DNA from: Phascolarctos cinereus
Taxonomy: Eukaryota; Chordata; Mammalia; Diprotodontia; Phascolarctidae
Direction of reading: 5' to 3'
DNA: 64,000 bases
Assembly: GCF_002099425.1 (NCBI RefSeq)
Contig: NW_018344001.1
Span: 4,019,001 to 4,083,000 of the forward strand
In this document: positions 54,830-64,000 of the stretch, in pieces
Layout of the letters: each line of letters begins with the position of its first letter
How positions within the stretch are numbered: position 1 is the first letter of the stretch
Position numbers and translations under genes: made by a program
The notes under the pieces: model-generated
Seen by the model: only the letters and a program-made list of their open reading frames with translations
Database searches by the model: none
Told to the model about the DNA's origin: nothing

Positions 54830-55286
54830 CCAACCCAAACCTGACCAGGAAGCGGCTCTCCAAAACCATTCACAAATGGTAATCCATTCTCCAGTAAGGA
54901 TCAATCCATTACACCTGGAGAAAGCTCATTCTACTGTTGGGTGTTGTCGTTGTTAGGAAATCTTTAAATCAAGCAGAAATCTCTCTAGAACATTTACCCA
55001 CTGATCCTGGTCCTGTCCTCCGAGATCAAATGAAATCCAAATCTAAATCTTTTTTCCTTCACCTTTAAGCAATTAAAGAGACCTATAATACCCCATCTAA
55101 GCCTTCTCTTGTCCAAGCTAAACACCCCGACTTATTTCTCTTGATTCTTATATGGCATGGCTTCCCATCACTGACATCATCCACCCTCTTCTGGATGCTC
55201 CACAATTTGTCAATGTCTTCCTAAGATGTTGCACCCAAAACCAAACCTATTACATGACATGTGACCTGACTAGGGCAGAGTACAGA
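54830..55286 (-). mobile_element. CR1/L3 LINE
   Basis: tctaagccttctcttgtcca, catggcttcccatcactgac, gtcaatgtcttcctaagatg, gactagggcagagtacagaa in family order. Confidence 0.8.
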
Positions 55287-55385
55287 AGTCAGTCGATAAG
55301 CATTTATTAAATACCTACCCTATGCCAGGCATTGTGTTTAGTATTAGGTATACACAGGAAAGTTTTTTTAAACAGTCTCTCATCT
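55287..55385 (-). mobile_element. L2 3' end
   Basis: tcagtcgataagcatttatt, ctatgccaggcattgtgttt. Confidence 0.9.
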
Positions 55386-55656
55386 GGGGGCAGGTAGGTG
55401 TCTCATTGCCTCCTCGCCTTTTGGAATGGGGGAGGAGCATAAAATCCAGCCTCTCGCCCTCCTCAACTTAGATCAGAAAAAGTGACCCCAGCAGGGTCTG
55501 CCACTGGACTGAGTGGGCAGCTTTCTGCTGGTAACAGAGTTGGATCTCCCTGACTAAACAAATTGTCCCTTAAAAGGGGGCCCTCAATCTGATATTCCTG
55601 CTAATGTCTGAATTATTCATGAGCAAAAATTCATGGAATTGTTCGCTCTGCTCATT

Positions 55657-55850
55657 AGATTGTGGATCTTTCTAGAGCTGAAAGGGACCTCAGGGGTCAC
55701 CTAATCCTGCCCCTCATTCTACAGAGAAGGAAACTGAGGCCCAAGGATATAAAGGGCCTCCCCAAGGTCACACATCAAAGGTGGGATTCGAACCCACAGC
55801 CCCCATTCCAGCTCCATCACTCTTCCATTATACCAAGACCCCTCCCTGTG
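55657..55850 (-). mobile_element. MIR3 SINE
   Basis: agctgaaagggacctcaggg, gaaggaaactgaggcccaag, gggattcgaacccacagccc. Frames of 149 and 154 residues starting in it are not genes. Confidence 0.92.
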
Positions 55851-56732
55851 AGGAGTTTCCTGAAGAAAACAACAGACAGTTCTCAGGAAAGCTTATTCCC
55901 AATGATATTCTTAACATTCCTTTTAATCTCCTTGAGTCAGCAGACCCTTTTCCCCAGGCCACCACCCCAAAGAGAAGATTCACAATCATTAAAAATACCT
56001 TTCACCACAAGGAAAGGGAAGACAATTCTTGGAGGGCGGGCAGGAGCGACAGCACAGAGGGCAGGCCTGTGGTCTTTTGGTTTCCCCTTAATATCCCCAG
56101 AAAATATTTGAGGGGGAAAATACACAGAAAACTGGAACTTGCACGTTTAAAAACCTCTAGGAACATTTCAAGCATCCTTGCTGAGATGTGTTTCTGTGCA
56201 TCTATTCACAAGTGCATCTATTCATACTCTGATTCTGTGGTGTAAGGAATAAATTACTTTTCTGTATTCATCTGGGCCCAGAAGGATGCTGTCTATGCTC
56301 TTCTGCTGGTCTGCTGTCAGAAAAACATTGGGAACTGCTTCCATCTTATCATTCTTACGTCACCTACTTCAGCTGCCTCGAGTTTGGCCTGGTGCTGCCT
56401 GATGAAATCAGCCTGGTTTGTGAAACAGCCAGGAGACCCACAGCCCTCTTCTCCCCTGCACCACTAGGACCACTTAGAGAGAGCAACTGAATAAAAGCTT
56501 CCCAGAGAGAAGGTGGAAAGTGGAGGCACCGATAATGAGCACAATCCCGTGACCAGGTGGCTGGGCTTACCTGTAGTCAGGGAATTTGCTCTTACAGTGT
56601 TTGTTGTTGTGTCAAAACCATACATCCTTTAAAATAGATACATGGGGAAACATTGCCAGAATCTACTCTATGAAGTGCTGAATACCCTGCTATGTGGGCG
56701 GAGAAGAAAGCAAGAGGAGGCTGGCTTAATAT
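55851..56732. other. No recognised feature
   Basis: Unique-looking, about 0.9 kb. Reading frames continue from the MIR3 without similarity. Confidence 0.45.
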
Positions 56733-56875
56733 GCAGACAGACAGACAGACACACATATTGGTCAAGGTGGAGAGAAGGATGTGAAAAGAAGAAATGAGGA
56801 GAGAAAAAGAAAAAGGGGAAAGGAAGGCAAAGAAAAGAGAAGAAAGAAATTTTATGGGCAGAGGAAACAAAAAGA
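56733..56875. repeat. (CAGA)n then purine-rich tract
   Basis: cagacagacagacagaca at 56733-56751; 56775-56875 is GAAA/GGAA-rich. Confidence 0.9.
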
Positions 56876-56894
56876 AAGCCAACCTGCTAGATCC

Positions 56895-57069
56895 TTCCCT
56901 CTGAGATTACCTCCCACAACGCTGTCTGCCTTGTATGTACATGGTGATTTATCTGTTGTCTCCCACTTTAAAATGTGAACTGCTTGAGGTCAGGGACTGG
57001 CATTGGGGGTGGGTTGCCTTTGTTTGTTCCCCAGTGCTTACCACAGTGCCTGGTACATAGTAGGAATTT
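56895..57069 (+). mobile_element. L2 3' end
   Basis: aactgcttgaggtcagggac, ttccccagtgcttaccacag, gtacatagtaggaattt. Confidence 0.93.
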
Positions 57070-57256
57070 AATAAATGCTTATTGTTAGGGACAGCTAGGT
57101 GGTACAGTGGATAGGCACCAGCCCTGGAGTCAGGAGGACCTGAGTTAAAATCTGGCCTCAGACATATGATACTTACTAGCTGTGTGACCCTAGGCAAGTC
57201 ACTTAACCCTGATTGCCTCCCCAAGGGAGAAATAAAAAAAATAAATGCTTGTTGTT
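57070..57256 (+). mobile_element. tRNA SINE with 17-bp target duplication
   Basis: gggacagctaggtggtacag, gtcaggaggacctgagttaa, ctgtgtgaccctaggcaagt, A-rich tail. aataaatgcttattgtt (57070-57086) and aataaatgcttgttgtt (57240-57256) flank it with one difference. It entered the terminal AATAAATG of the L2. Confidence 0.95.
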
Positions 57257-57257
57257 T

Positions 57258-57380
57258 ATGATGATGACCTAGGCCTGAATCCCAACTCTGTCACAACCTA
57301 GGTGGCCTTAGTTTTCTCATCTATAAAATGAGAGGGTTGGAGAAGATGTTCTCCGAGGCCCCTTCCAGCCCTAAATCTTT
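57258..57380 (+). mobile_element. MIR3 SINE 3' half
   Basis: ttagttttctcatctataaa, ctccgaggccccttccagcc. Confidence 0.8.
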
Positions 57381-57398
57381 GTCCCATGATTGTCTATT

Positions 57399-57406
57399 AG
57401 ATAGAC

Positions 57407-57466
<60 letters not shown>

Positions 57467-57574
57467 GAATAGATGATAGATAGACAGATGAGTAGATGAT
57501 AGATAGATAGATGATAGATAGATGGATAGAGAGATAGATGAATAGATGATAGATAGACAGATAGATGAGTAGAT

Positions 57575-57605
<31 letters not shown>

Positions 57606-57631
57606 GATAGATGAATAGATGATAGATAGAT

Positions 57632-57678
<47 letters not shown>

Positions 57679-57721
57679 GATAGATAGATAGATGAATAGA
57701 TGATGGATAGATAGATAGATG

Positions 57722-57765
<44 letters not shown>

Positions 57766-57798
57766 CATAGATAGATAGAGGGATACATAGATGGATAC

Positions 57799-57848
<50 letters not shown>

Positions 57849-57873
57849 GGATGGATAGATAGATGGATAGATG

Positions 57874-57912
<39 letters not shown>

Positions 57913-57994
57913 GAATAGATGATAGATAGATAGATAGATAGATAGATGAGAGAGATAGAAAGATAGAGAGATAGATGGATAGATAGATGGATAC

Positions 57995-58040
<46 letters not shown>

Positions 58041-58242
58041 GATAGATAGATAGATAGATAAATGGATGGATGGATGGATGGATGGATAGATGGATACATA
58101 GATAGATAGATAGATAGATAGAATAGATAGATAGATAATAGATAGATAGATAGATGAATAGATGATAGATAGATGATAGATAGATAGATAGATAGATAGA
58201 TGGATGGATGGATGATAGATGGATACATAGATAGATGGATAC

Positions 58243-58296
<54 letters not shown>

Positions 58297-58332
58297 GGAT
58301 GGATAGATAGAAGGATAGATAGATGGATGATA
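57399..58332. repeat. (GATA)n array, about 0.93 kb
   Basis: Tetranucleotide array of GATA with interspersed GATG, GACA, GAGA and TACA variants. The three overlapping minus-strand frames of 285-324 residues (all YLSI-type) are artefacts of the 4-base unit. Local higher-order structure: a block with gatgaatagatgatagatag then gatgagtagatgatag begins at 57464 and recurs at 57537. Confidence 0.98.
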
Positions 58333-58777
58333 GGTAATTTTTAAAGGACTTTGATTTTGTTTCCAGTTCAATAATTACCTGGATGCCACCAGATTCAAAG
58401 GCAGGACAAGTCTGTCGTTACTTTTGGTTTGTAGGCCAGTTGTTAAATTCCTCTGGCTAAGGGGCGTTCTGAATGATTGGAGTGCGCAGAGCCAGGAAGG
58501 GTAGCCAAGAAAAGTTTCCTAGAAGAAGAAACGTGCTCCAAGGCCAGTACCTGTGCCTGCATTTGTGCTTTTTGTTGGGTTTTTTTAATGTTCTTCTGAG
58601 AGGTTTTTATTAGATGGACATAAAATTATTGCTTCAAGAATAAAAAGGATGCTTCCACCCTGCAGCTGGCCTATTCTGTTTAAAGAAACAAAGAATGCAC
58701 AAAATGTAGCACATAGGCACTGGTAGCTGGGAAGGAAGCATAAAAATCATCTTCGTTTCCACTGTGGTGTGGCAGAG
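58333..58777. other. No recognised feature
   Basis: Unique-looking sequence right of the GATA array. Confidence 0.45.
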
Positions 58778-58998
58778 AAAGGACAGCAAGGTGACACAGT
58801 GGATAGAGATCCAGACACTAGCTGTGTGACCCTGGGCCAGTCACTTACTTTACCCTGTGTGCCTCAGTTTCCTCATCTGTAAAATCAGCTGGAGAAGGAA
58901 ATGGCAAACCACTCCAGTGTCTCTGCCAAGAACACCCCAGATGGGGTCACAAAGGATCAGACATGACTGAAAAAACGACTTCACAACAACATAATAGA
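58778..58998 (+). mobile_element. RTE-tailed tRNA SINE, head shortened
   Basis: aaggtgacacagtggataga, then directly actagctgtgtgaccctggg (part of the head deleted), gctggagaaggaaatggcaa, gatcagacatgactgaaaaa. Confidence 0.92.
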
Positions 58999-59024
58999 GA
59001 GAGCACTGAATTGGGAATTGGAAG

Positions 59025-59222
59025 GCAAGGAACTTTAGAGATTTCTTTATTCAATCTTCCTTTTACAGACACCAAGGTCTAGAGAGGAGAAGACACAAAG
59101 GAACAAGATGAATCACCCAAAGTCACATGCATAGAGTGAGGACATAGCAAAGTAGAGGAAGAATTCAAACCCAGATCCTCTGACAAGTCTAGCACTCTGC
59201 TCATTGTTTTACTATGCCATAT
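59025..59222 (-). mobile_element. MIR3 SINE
   Basis: ttccttttacagacaccaag, ccaaagtcacatgcatagag, ttcaaacccagatcctctga. Confidence 0.75.
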
Positions 59223-59254
59223 GAGCATTAGCTAGTAGTATTATCATTATCATT

Positions 59255-59518
59255 GTTTTTGTTGTTGTTGTTCAATCATAACTGACTCTTCCACAACCTC
59301 ATTTGGGGTTTTCTTAGCAAATATACCAGAGTGGTTTGCCATTTTTTTCCTCTCCAGATCATTTTACAGATGAGGAAACTGAGCCATACAGGGTTAAGTA
59401 AGTGACTTGCCCAGAGTCACACAGCTAGTACATGTCTGAGGACAGATTTGAACTCAGGGAGATGAGTCTTCCTGACTTTGAGCTCAGTGCTCTATCCTTA
59501 GCGTGGCCTCACTGCCCT
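59255..59518 (-). mobile_element. RTE-tailed tRNA SINE, full length
   Basis: gttgttgttgttcaatcata, cctcatttggggttttctta, agatgaggaaactgagccat, cagagtcacacagctagtac, cagtgctctatccttagcgt. Confidence 0.93.
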
Positions 59519-59564
59519 ATAATCATTATACCATGATGCTTTTCATTAATCTTTCTCCTTATTA

Positions 59565-59690
59565 CCTTGGATGCTCTTGGGTAAGTCACTGCCCTTTCCT
59601 CAGTTTCCTCATCTGTAAAATAATGGGCTTAGACTAAATGACATTTAAGGCTAATTTTATCTTTCACCCTTAAGGTGCTTAGAAATGCTG
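59565..59690 (+). mobile_element. MIR3 SINE
   Basis: gctcttgggtaagtcactgc, cagtttcctcatctgtaaaa, agactaaatgacatttaagg. A reversed SINE piece follows at 59680-59760 (aaaggttacacagctgctcg). Confidence 0.8.
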
Positions 59691-59777
59691 GGTAAACTTC
59701 CAAAGGTTACACAGCTGCTCGTAACTGGGTCCTCAGATCTTGTGGACCAGTGCGAACCCGCTAAACACAGTTCTTAC

Positions 59778-59995
59778 ATGATATGTAGCTAGACTCAGAG
59801 TCAGAAAGACCTGAGTTTAAATTCTGCCACAGATACATAGTAGGTATTTGATGCTGAGCAAATCACTACCTCTCTCTGCCTCAGTTCATCTGTAAAATGG
59901 GGATAATAACAGTATCTACTTCACAGTATTATTGGTAAGATCAAATGAGATACTGTATGAAATCATTTTGCAAACCTTAAAGTGATTTTAAAAAA
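59778..59995 (+). mobile_element. MIR SINE, full length
   Basis: gtcagaaagacctgagttta, gctgagcaaatcactacctc, catctgtaaaatggggataa, catttt-gcaaaccttaaag end. Confidence 0.88.
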
Positions 59996-60984
59996 TAGAA
60001 AGGCAAGGCCAAAACTAAAGACTCATGACTATAAGTCCACACTCTTTGTACTCTGCCTTTCTTATTTAAAAAAAAAACACATTTCACCATACAAAGCAGA
60101 CAAAATTGTCATAGATCCCATTGGGTCTGCAGAGTAAAATGCAATTCAAGACAAATCTGCCTAAGCCCAAACAAACAGACCCTGGCAGAACAGAAGTCTT
60201 CAGTACAATCCAATAAAGATGATCGGAATGACGGGTTTGGATCAAGGTGGCATTGATTAAGCTCTCATTCACTGGAGTCAAATCGGTCACGGTAAATGGC
60301 ATTAATAATTCTACTACATGGCTGGACATTTGTTTTCCCAGCAGAGACATGAGAAAATTGAGAAAGTGTCTCACTTATAAGCTGCTCTTGTGTGGAGCAC
60401 CTGGGCCCACCATGCATATATATGGCCTTTGAGAACTACTCAAGTTAGAGGCATACTGTTGATCAACACCCACTTAAAATCATAACTCATAAAGCCCCCT
60501 TTAATATATTGACTTCTACAGGCCAACTAAAGATAGATTAGTTCAAAACAATAAACACTCAAATAATATGGCAAATAATACAAGAAAACTCTCCCCTCAT
60601 TCTCATACATGTATAGCACACTTTTATGCAGATTTTCACACCACCAATCAAGCAAATGCACAGAGAACTTATCAGAGTAATAAGAATAAGACTATCTGGT
60701 ATTTATGTTGTTTTACAAAATGCTTTACAAATGTTAATACATGATACCAAGGAAACTACATGAATGGTACACACATAGAAAACATGCATGGGCAGACAAT
60801 TTGAATGAAGAGACACATACCAGCAAGTCACATGACTAAGGCACAGGCATGGAGGCACATACATGTATGCATATGGCTTACTCATGTTCGCGGCCCAGGC
60901 AACTCCCATTTCTGATGTCGCGGAATTGCCAATGCGCCTTGGCAATGTCTTTGTTTTCTTCTACTTTCTGTTGGGCATCACAGC
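59996..60984. other. Unique A+T-rich stretch
   Basis: No clear repeat apart from a MIR-like 3' end on the minus strand at about 60693-60745 (aatgctttacaaatgttaat). Frames on both strands near 60.1-60.4 kb lack similarity. Confidence 0.45.
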
Positions 60985-61095
60985 TCTAACCTCAACTCCT
61001 TGTACACAGGGACTCTTTCATCTGTTGCAGTTGTATCTGCAGTGACTAGCACAATGCCTAGCACACAGCAGGCACTTAATAAATGCTTGATGATA
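60985..61095 (+). mobile_element. L2 3' end
   Basis: ctagcacaatgcctagcaca, aggcacttaataaatgcttg, followed by a short GATA run. Confidence 0.9.
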
Positions 61096-61508
61096 GATAG
61101 ATGTCATCTCTGCTGAAGATTCCTGCTCATCTTGCCTAGCTACTCTCTGCTACCATCTTCTGGGCTTTAGTCATGTAGCTTCTTTAAGGACATCTGTTGG
61201 TCTATACTACCATCTACTGGGGAAGCATAGCTCGAAAGCCTCTCCTGGACAAGGGTAGACAAGAGCTCAACTCAAGATTCTTGACCCCAGACAACTTTTT
61301 AACTTTGGTTTGAAATGTCCATTTTAATTGCTATTAAATGTCTGATTGTGAGTCTATATCCCCAAAACCTATTTTTCCTAAAAGAAGACTTGATGAAACT
61401 ATGTTAAATCTGTGGCAAGAAATCTCTTCTTGATCCCAAGATGCTCCCTAATTAGAATGCAAATGAGGTTAGGAGTAGGAACAAGAGACTTGAAGAAGGC
61501 AGCAGGGC
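61096..61508. other. No recognised feature
   Basis: Unique-looking. Confidence 0.45.
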
Positions 61509-61617
61509 CAGGGGTGGGGAACCTGCGGCCCTGAGGCCACGTGTGGCCCTCTAGGTCCTCAAGTGTGGCCCTTTAGCTGAATCCAAACTTCACAGAACAA
61601 ATATTTCCCCACCCCTG
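61509..61617. mobile_element. hAT-type MITE, 109 bp
   Basis: Starts caggggtggggaacctgcgg and ends ttccccacccctg, giving perfect 13-bp terminal inverted repeats (CAGGGGTGGGGAA). The inside has ctgaggccacgtgtggccct. CAG...CTG ends and this wording fit hAT non-autonomous elements. No 8-bp target duplication is visible (agcagggc against caggaaat). Confidence 0.85.
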
Positions 61618-61794
61618 CAGGAAATCAGCTTCCATTCTCATTTTCTATCTCTGCTTTTATTCTGTATATCTGTCAAAGATTGCTGGTCTTTTGTGCTGCC
61701 TTTCATCAAACGCAAACCTTATTGTCCTACCTATAGATGCTGATTCAAAGAGAATTTGACTTCCAACCATAGCAATGTTAGAAGAACCCGTTTC

Positions 61795-61890
61795 ATTGAA
61801 TGGTAGAATCTCAGGGAAAAGAAGTTTCCATACCATCTAATCCTAATAGAAGAATCCTCTCAATGATAATGGACCACCTAAAGTACACCT
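61795..61890 (-). mobile_element. CR1/L3 3' end
   Basis: tggtagaatctcagggaaaa, taccatctaatcctaataga, gaatcctctcaatgat. Confidence 0.6.
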
Positions 61891-61999
61891 TCTCACATTA
61901 CTAACACACATGGTTGAAGGTTAAAATTCATTGCTTTATTGATATAAAAGAAAACCCTCTTTTATGATTGTTTTGGATTTTTAGAGAGGATGTCATAAG

Positions 62000-62200
62000 T
62001 TTAATTCAGTTTAATAAACATTTATTAAACACTTACTATGTATAATGAACACATAGTGATAGGAGCTAAGGACATAAAGACAAAATTTAAATGGTCCCTG
62101 AATTCAAGGTGCTTACCTTCTACCAGAGTGATACAACATAGAAACAGATGAGTAGAGGTAAGGCAATGGGAGGAGGAAGAGATGAAAGTACAGATCAAAC
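62000..62200 (-). mobile_element. L2 3' region
   Basis: taaacatttattaaacactt, gacataaagacaaaatttaa, ttcaaggtgcttaccttcta. Confidence 0.85.
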
Positions 62201-62881
62201 AGTAATGCTCTCATCTATGGTAAAATCAAATCAATATCAACACTCCTAAGCAATGAGAAAAGTAGCTATTGGGAACTTTTCTTATCTTAGCAATCAGCAT
62301 GTCTTTCTTAAGAGACAAATCATCATGGCTTTCTTCATTAGGCTTCAACTAAAGGTGGTGAATACTTATTAACTACTTGGATAGGGACCTCTTCCTAGGG
62401 GAGGGCTGAAAGGGAATTCTGCGTCTCTGAAGAAACTGCAGCTTGCCAAGAAATCTCTGTCTACTCATCAGAGTTAGTTTCACAGCCAACAATGTGGATA
62501 TTTACCAAGCATTTATGAGAAATGAATGCAAATTGTGGAAAATTCATTGCCAATTACAAAATTCCAGTCCATTCTCAGAATGGAGAATTGAATGGGACTT
62601 AAAAAATAATAATAATAAAAGGGACAAATTACAGGAAAATGTAAATTTAGACAATGAGGCTCCAGTAGGGGCTCTTTCTGTATAAATGCAATGAATGAGT
62701 TAGCCCTGTGACAATATTCTATGATGAATTTTCTAATTCTTCCTCACCATAATTCTGTCTTTGGGACTGATGACTGGAGACAATGCTTCAAGTGACATAA
62801 TGTTAAAATAACGTCTTCTTGTACATCCAGTAACAGGCTTCATTGTATAGGACTCAACATCCCCAAGAAGGCAGACTTTCT
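62201..62881. other. Unique stretch
   Basis: No repeat marks; includes an AAT run at 62601-62617. Confidence 0.45.
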
Positions 62882-62985
62882 TATTAGATCCAGTAGAATG
62901 TAAGCTCCCTGAGGACAGATTGTTTTGCGTCTTGTATACCCAGTGCCTACCACATAGTGACAGTAAAGGTTGGTTGAATCAAGTG
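62882..62985 (+). mobile_element. L2 3' end
   Basis: gaatgtaagctccctgagga, tacccagtgcctaccacata. Confidence 0.9.
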
Positions 62986-63304
62986 TTAGGAAATTTTTAT
63001 GGATATTTTTTCTTTGTAATGAAGACAATCAGGGGAAGCTTCTGATTTGCTGAACTGAAGTGCTTGAGCAGGACATACGCGCTGAGCTCTCTTGGTGGTT
63101 CAAGCGCTCTCTCAGCGCACCCCACCCCCAGCAGCACTGGTGGCTATCATAACAGGGCAAAGAGAATGCGTACTTCTTTCCTGAGCACAGCTCTGAAACA
63201 AGCAACCAAAGATCCCAAGACACACTCCTTGGAGAGGATTGTCAAAAGTGCCTGACTTCTGGAGATGGGCTCCAGCTGCCCAGCGGATTGTGGTTTCTGG
63301 GACA
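62986..63304. other. Unique, locally GC-rich
   Basis: No repeat recognised; 63080-63150 is GC-rich with a short inverted pair around gcgctgagctc and tcagcgc. A 63-residue plus-strand frame has no convincing homologue. Confidence 0.45.
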
Positions 63305-64000
63305 GCATTCCTTCTAAGAGGAGGAAAACAATGTCTCACGTTAGATTTGAGTGGGGAGAAATGACGTAGGCAGACCACCAGCAAGCTATTGCAATAGTCT
63401 GGGTACGGAGTGATGAGGGACTGCATCAGAGTGGTGGCAGTGTCAAAGAAAAGAAGGGGGCATATTTAAGAGATGTTCCAAAGGTGAAATCAATAGGCCT
63501 TGGCAATTTGGAATAAGAGATAGTGAGTAATAGAAGAGGACACACAGTTTAGAGCCTGAGGAATTGGGAGAAGTTATTACCCTTTATAGTAATAGGAAAG
63601 GTAGGAGGAAAGGAGAGTTTAGGAGAAAAGATAATGAGTTCCATTTCAGTCATTTTGAGTTTAACATATCTCTAAGACACCCAGTTCAATATGTCCAATA
63701 GACATTTGGAGAGTAATACTAAACGCCAGGAGAAAAGTCAGAGCTGAAAAATTAATCTGAGAACCATCTGCAGAGATAATAGTTGAAATCATGCAAGCTG
63801 ATGAGATCACCAAGTGAAATAGTATGGAGGAAGAAGAGAAAAAGGCCCAGGACAGATGCCTGGGGATACCCACAGTTAGCAGGTGTGACCTGGATAAAGA
63901 TCCAGCAAAGGGAGAAGAGATATAGGAAAATGTTTAACAGGAATGGCTGGACCTTGTGCGAGTTCTTTGAGGAGTGGGGAGATGTGGGCATGTTTGTAGG
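63305..64000 (-). mobile_element. L2 LINE, reverse-transcriptase region, cut by window
   Basis: The minus strand near 63880-63760 reads YPQASVLGLFLFFLHTISLG and DLISLHDFNYYLCRWFSD, matching the L2 block GVPQGSVLGPLLF...LGDLIxxHGFNYHLYADD; the catalytic YADD is altered. SLITPYPDYCNSLLVVCL at about 63420-63367 matches the L2 segment ALIxSRLDYCNSLLxGLP. Between them the DNA reads as the intervening region, including ggacacacagtttagagcct. A degraded single copy continuing beyond the window. Confidence 0.9.

Noticed and set aside
55662-56245. Frames of 149 and 154 residues
   Set aside because: Both begin inside a MIR3 and lack any recognisable domain or splice context.
57321-58371. Three overlapping minus-strand frames of 285-324 residues
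   Set aside because: They are the three translations of a GATA array (repeating YLSI); no gene.
63064-63255. Peptide AKRMRTSF resembling the start of an LHX2/LHX9 homeodomain
   Set aside because: Only seven residues agree; residues on both sides do not match, so chance is more likely.
1-64000. CRISPR arrays, bacterial operons, riboswitches, tRNA or rRNA genes
   Set aside because: The window is vertebrate repeat-rich DNA; tRNA-like stretches are SINE heads without an intact cloverleaf, and no spaced repeats of CRISPR type occur.

Overview
The window is intergenic or intronic DNA from a marsupial. It carries tRNA-derived SINEs of the type that opens gggcagctaggtgg, SINEs whose tail is shared with an RTE (BovB-like) LINE, and many ancient MIR, MIR3, L2 and CR1/L3 copies, with simple repeats between them. 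The short SINE form here runs into a plain A-rich tail and lacks the longer tail I associate with the Monodelphis SINE. That favours an Australian marsupial (moderate confidence, from memory of the families). I find no intact protein-coding gene and no structural RNA gene. Long reading frames such as those across 57.4-58.3 kb, 20.4-20.9 kb and 55.7-56.2 kb come from simple repeat or run through SINEs.

How families were told apart: MIR and MIR3 share the core reading gtgaccctgggcaagtcac (minus copies show gatgaggaaactgaggc). MIR ends in an L2-like tail (gttgttgtgaggat, then a TTA-rich end). MIR3 ends in an L3/CR1-like tail (tagatggcctctgaggtcc). L2 plus copies show ctccttgagggcagg and cacatagtaggtgcttaataaatg. 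L2 minus copies show tatgtgccaggcactgtgct and ggagcttacattcta. CR1/L3 minus copies begin with a gggacctcagaggccat-like left end and run into the reverse complement of the reverse-transcriptase C-terminal region. A further CORE-SINE type has a tail resembling gatctgcattggtggagggag. Boundaries are by eye, usually within 5-20 bases.

Layout: 0-9 kb is dense SINE/L2/CR1 with repeated nesting. 9-12 kb is mostly unrecognised and holds a decayed processed pseudogene of the ubiquitin-eL40 fusion gene UBA52. 12-24 kb is L2, CR1 and SINE, with a GC-richer unique stretch at 15.3-16.1 kb. 24-34 kb alternates unique A+T-rich DNA, SINEs and pyrimidine tracts. 34-43 kb is unusual for local duplications: one inverted pair, two direct or permuted pairs and a minisatellite grown from a MIR tail. 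44-56 kb has RTE pieces, CR1 copies, the C-terminal part of a LINE with a restriction-like endonuclease (Dong/R4-like), and a 1.1 kb RTE reverse-transcriptase fossil. 57.4-58.3 kb is a long GATA array. The window ends inside a minus-strand L2 reverse transcriptase.

The elements do not form a pathway. What the window records is an insertion history: young SINEs with target duplications on top of MIR3/MIR, which lie inside L2 and CR1/L3. I did not find a new biological system. The best leads are the clustered local duplications at 34-43 kb, the Dong/R4-like LINE, the UBA52 fossil, and a few non-repetitive stretches that might be conserved regulatory DNA.
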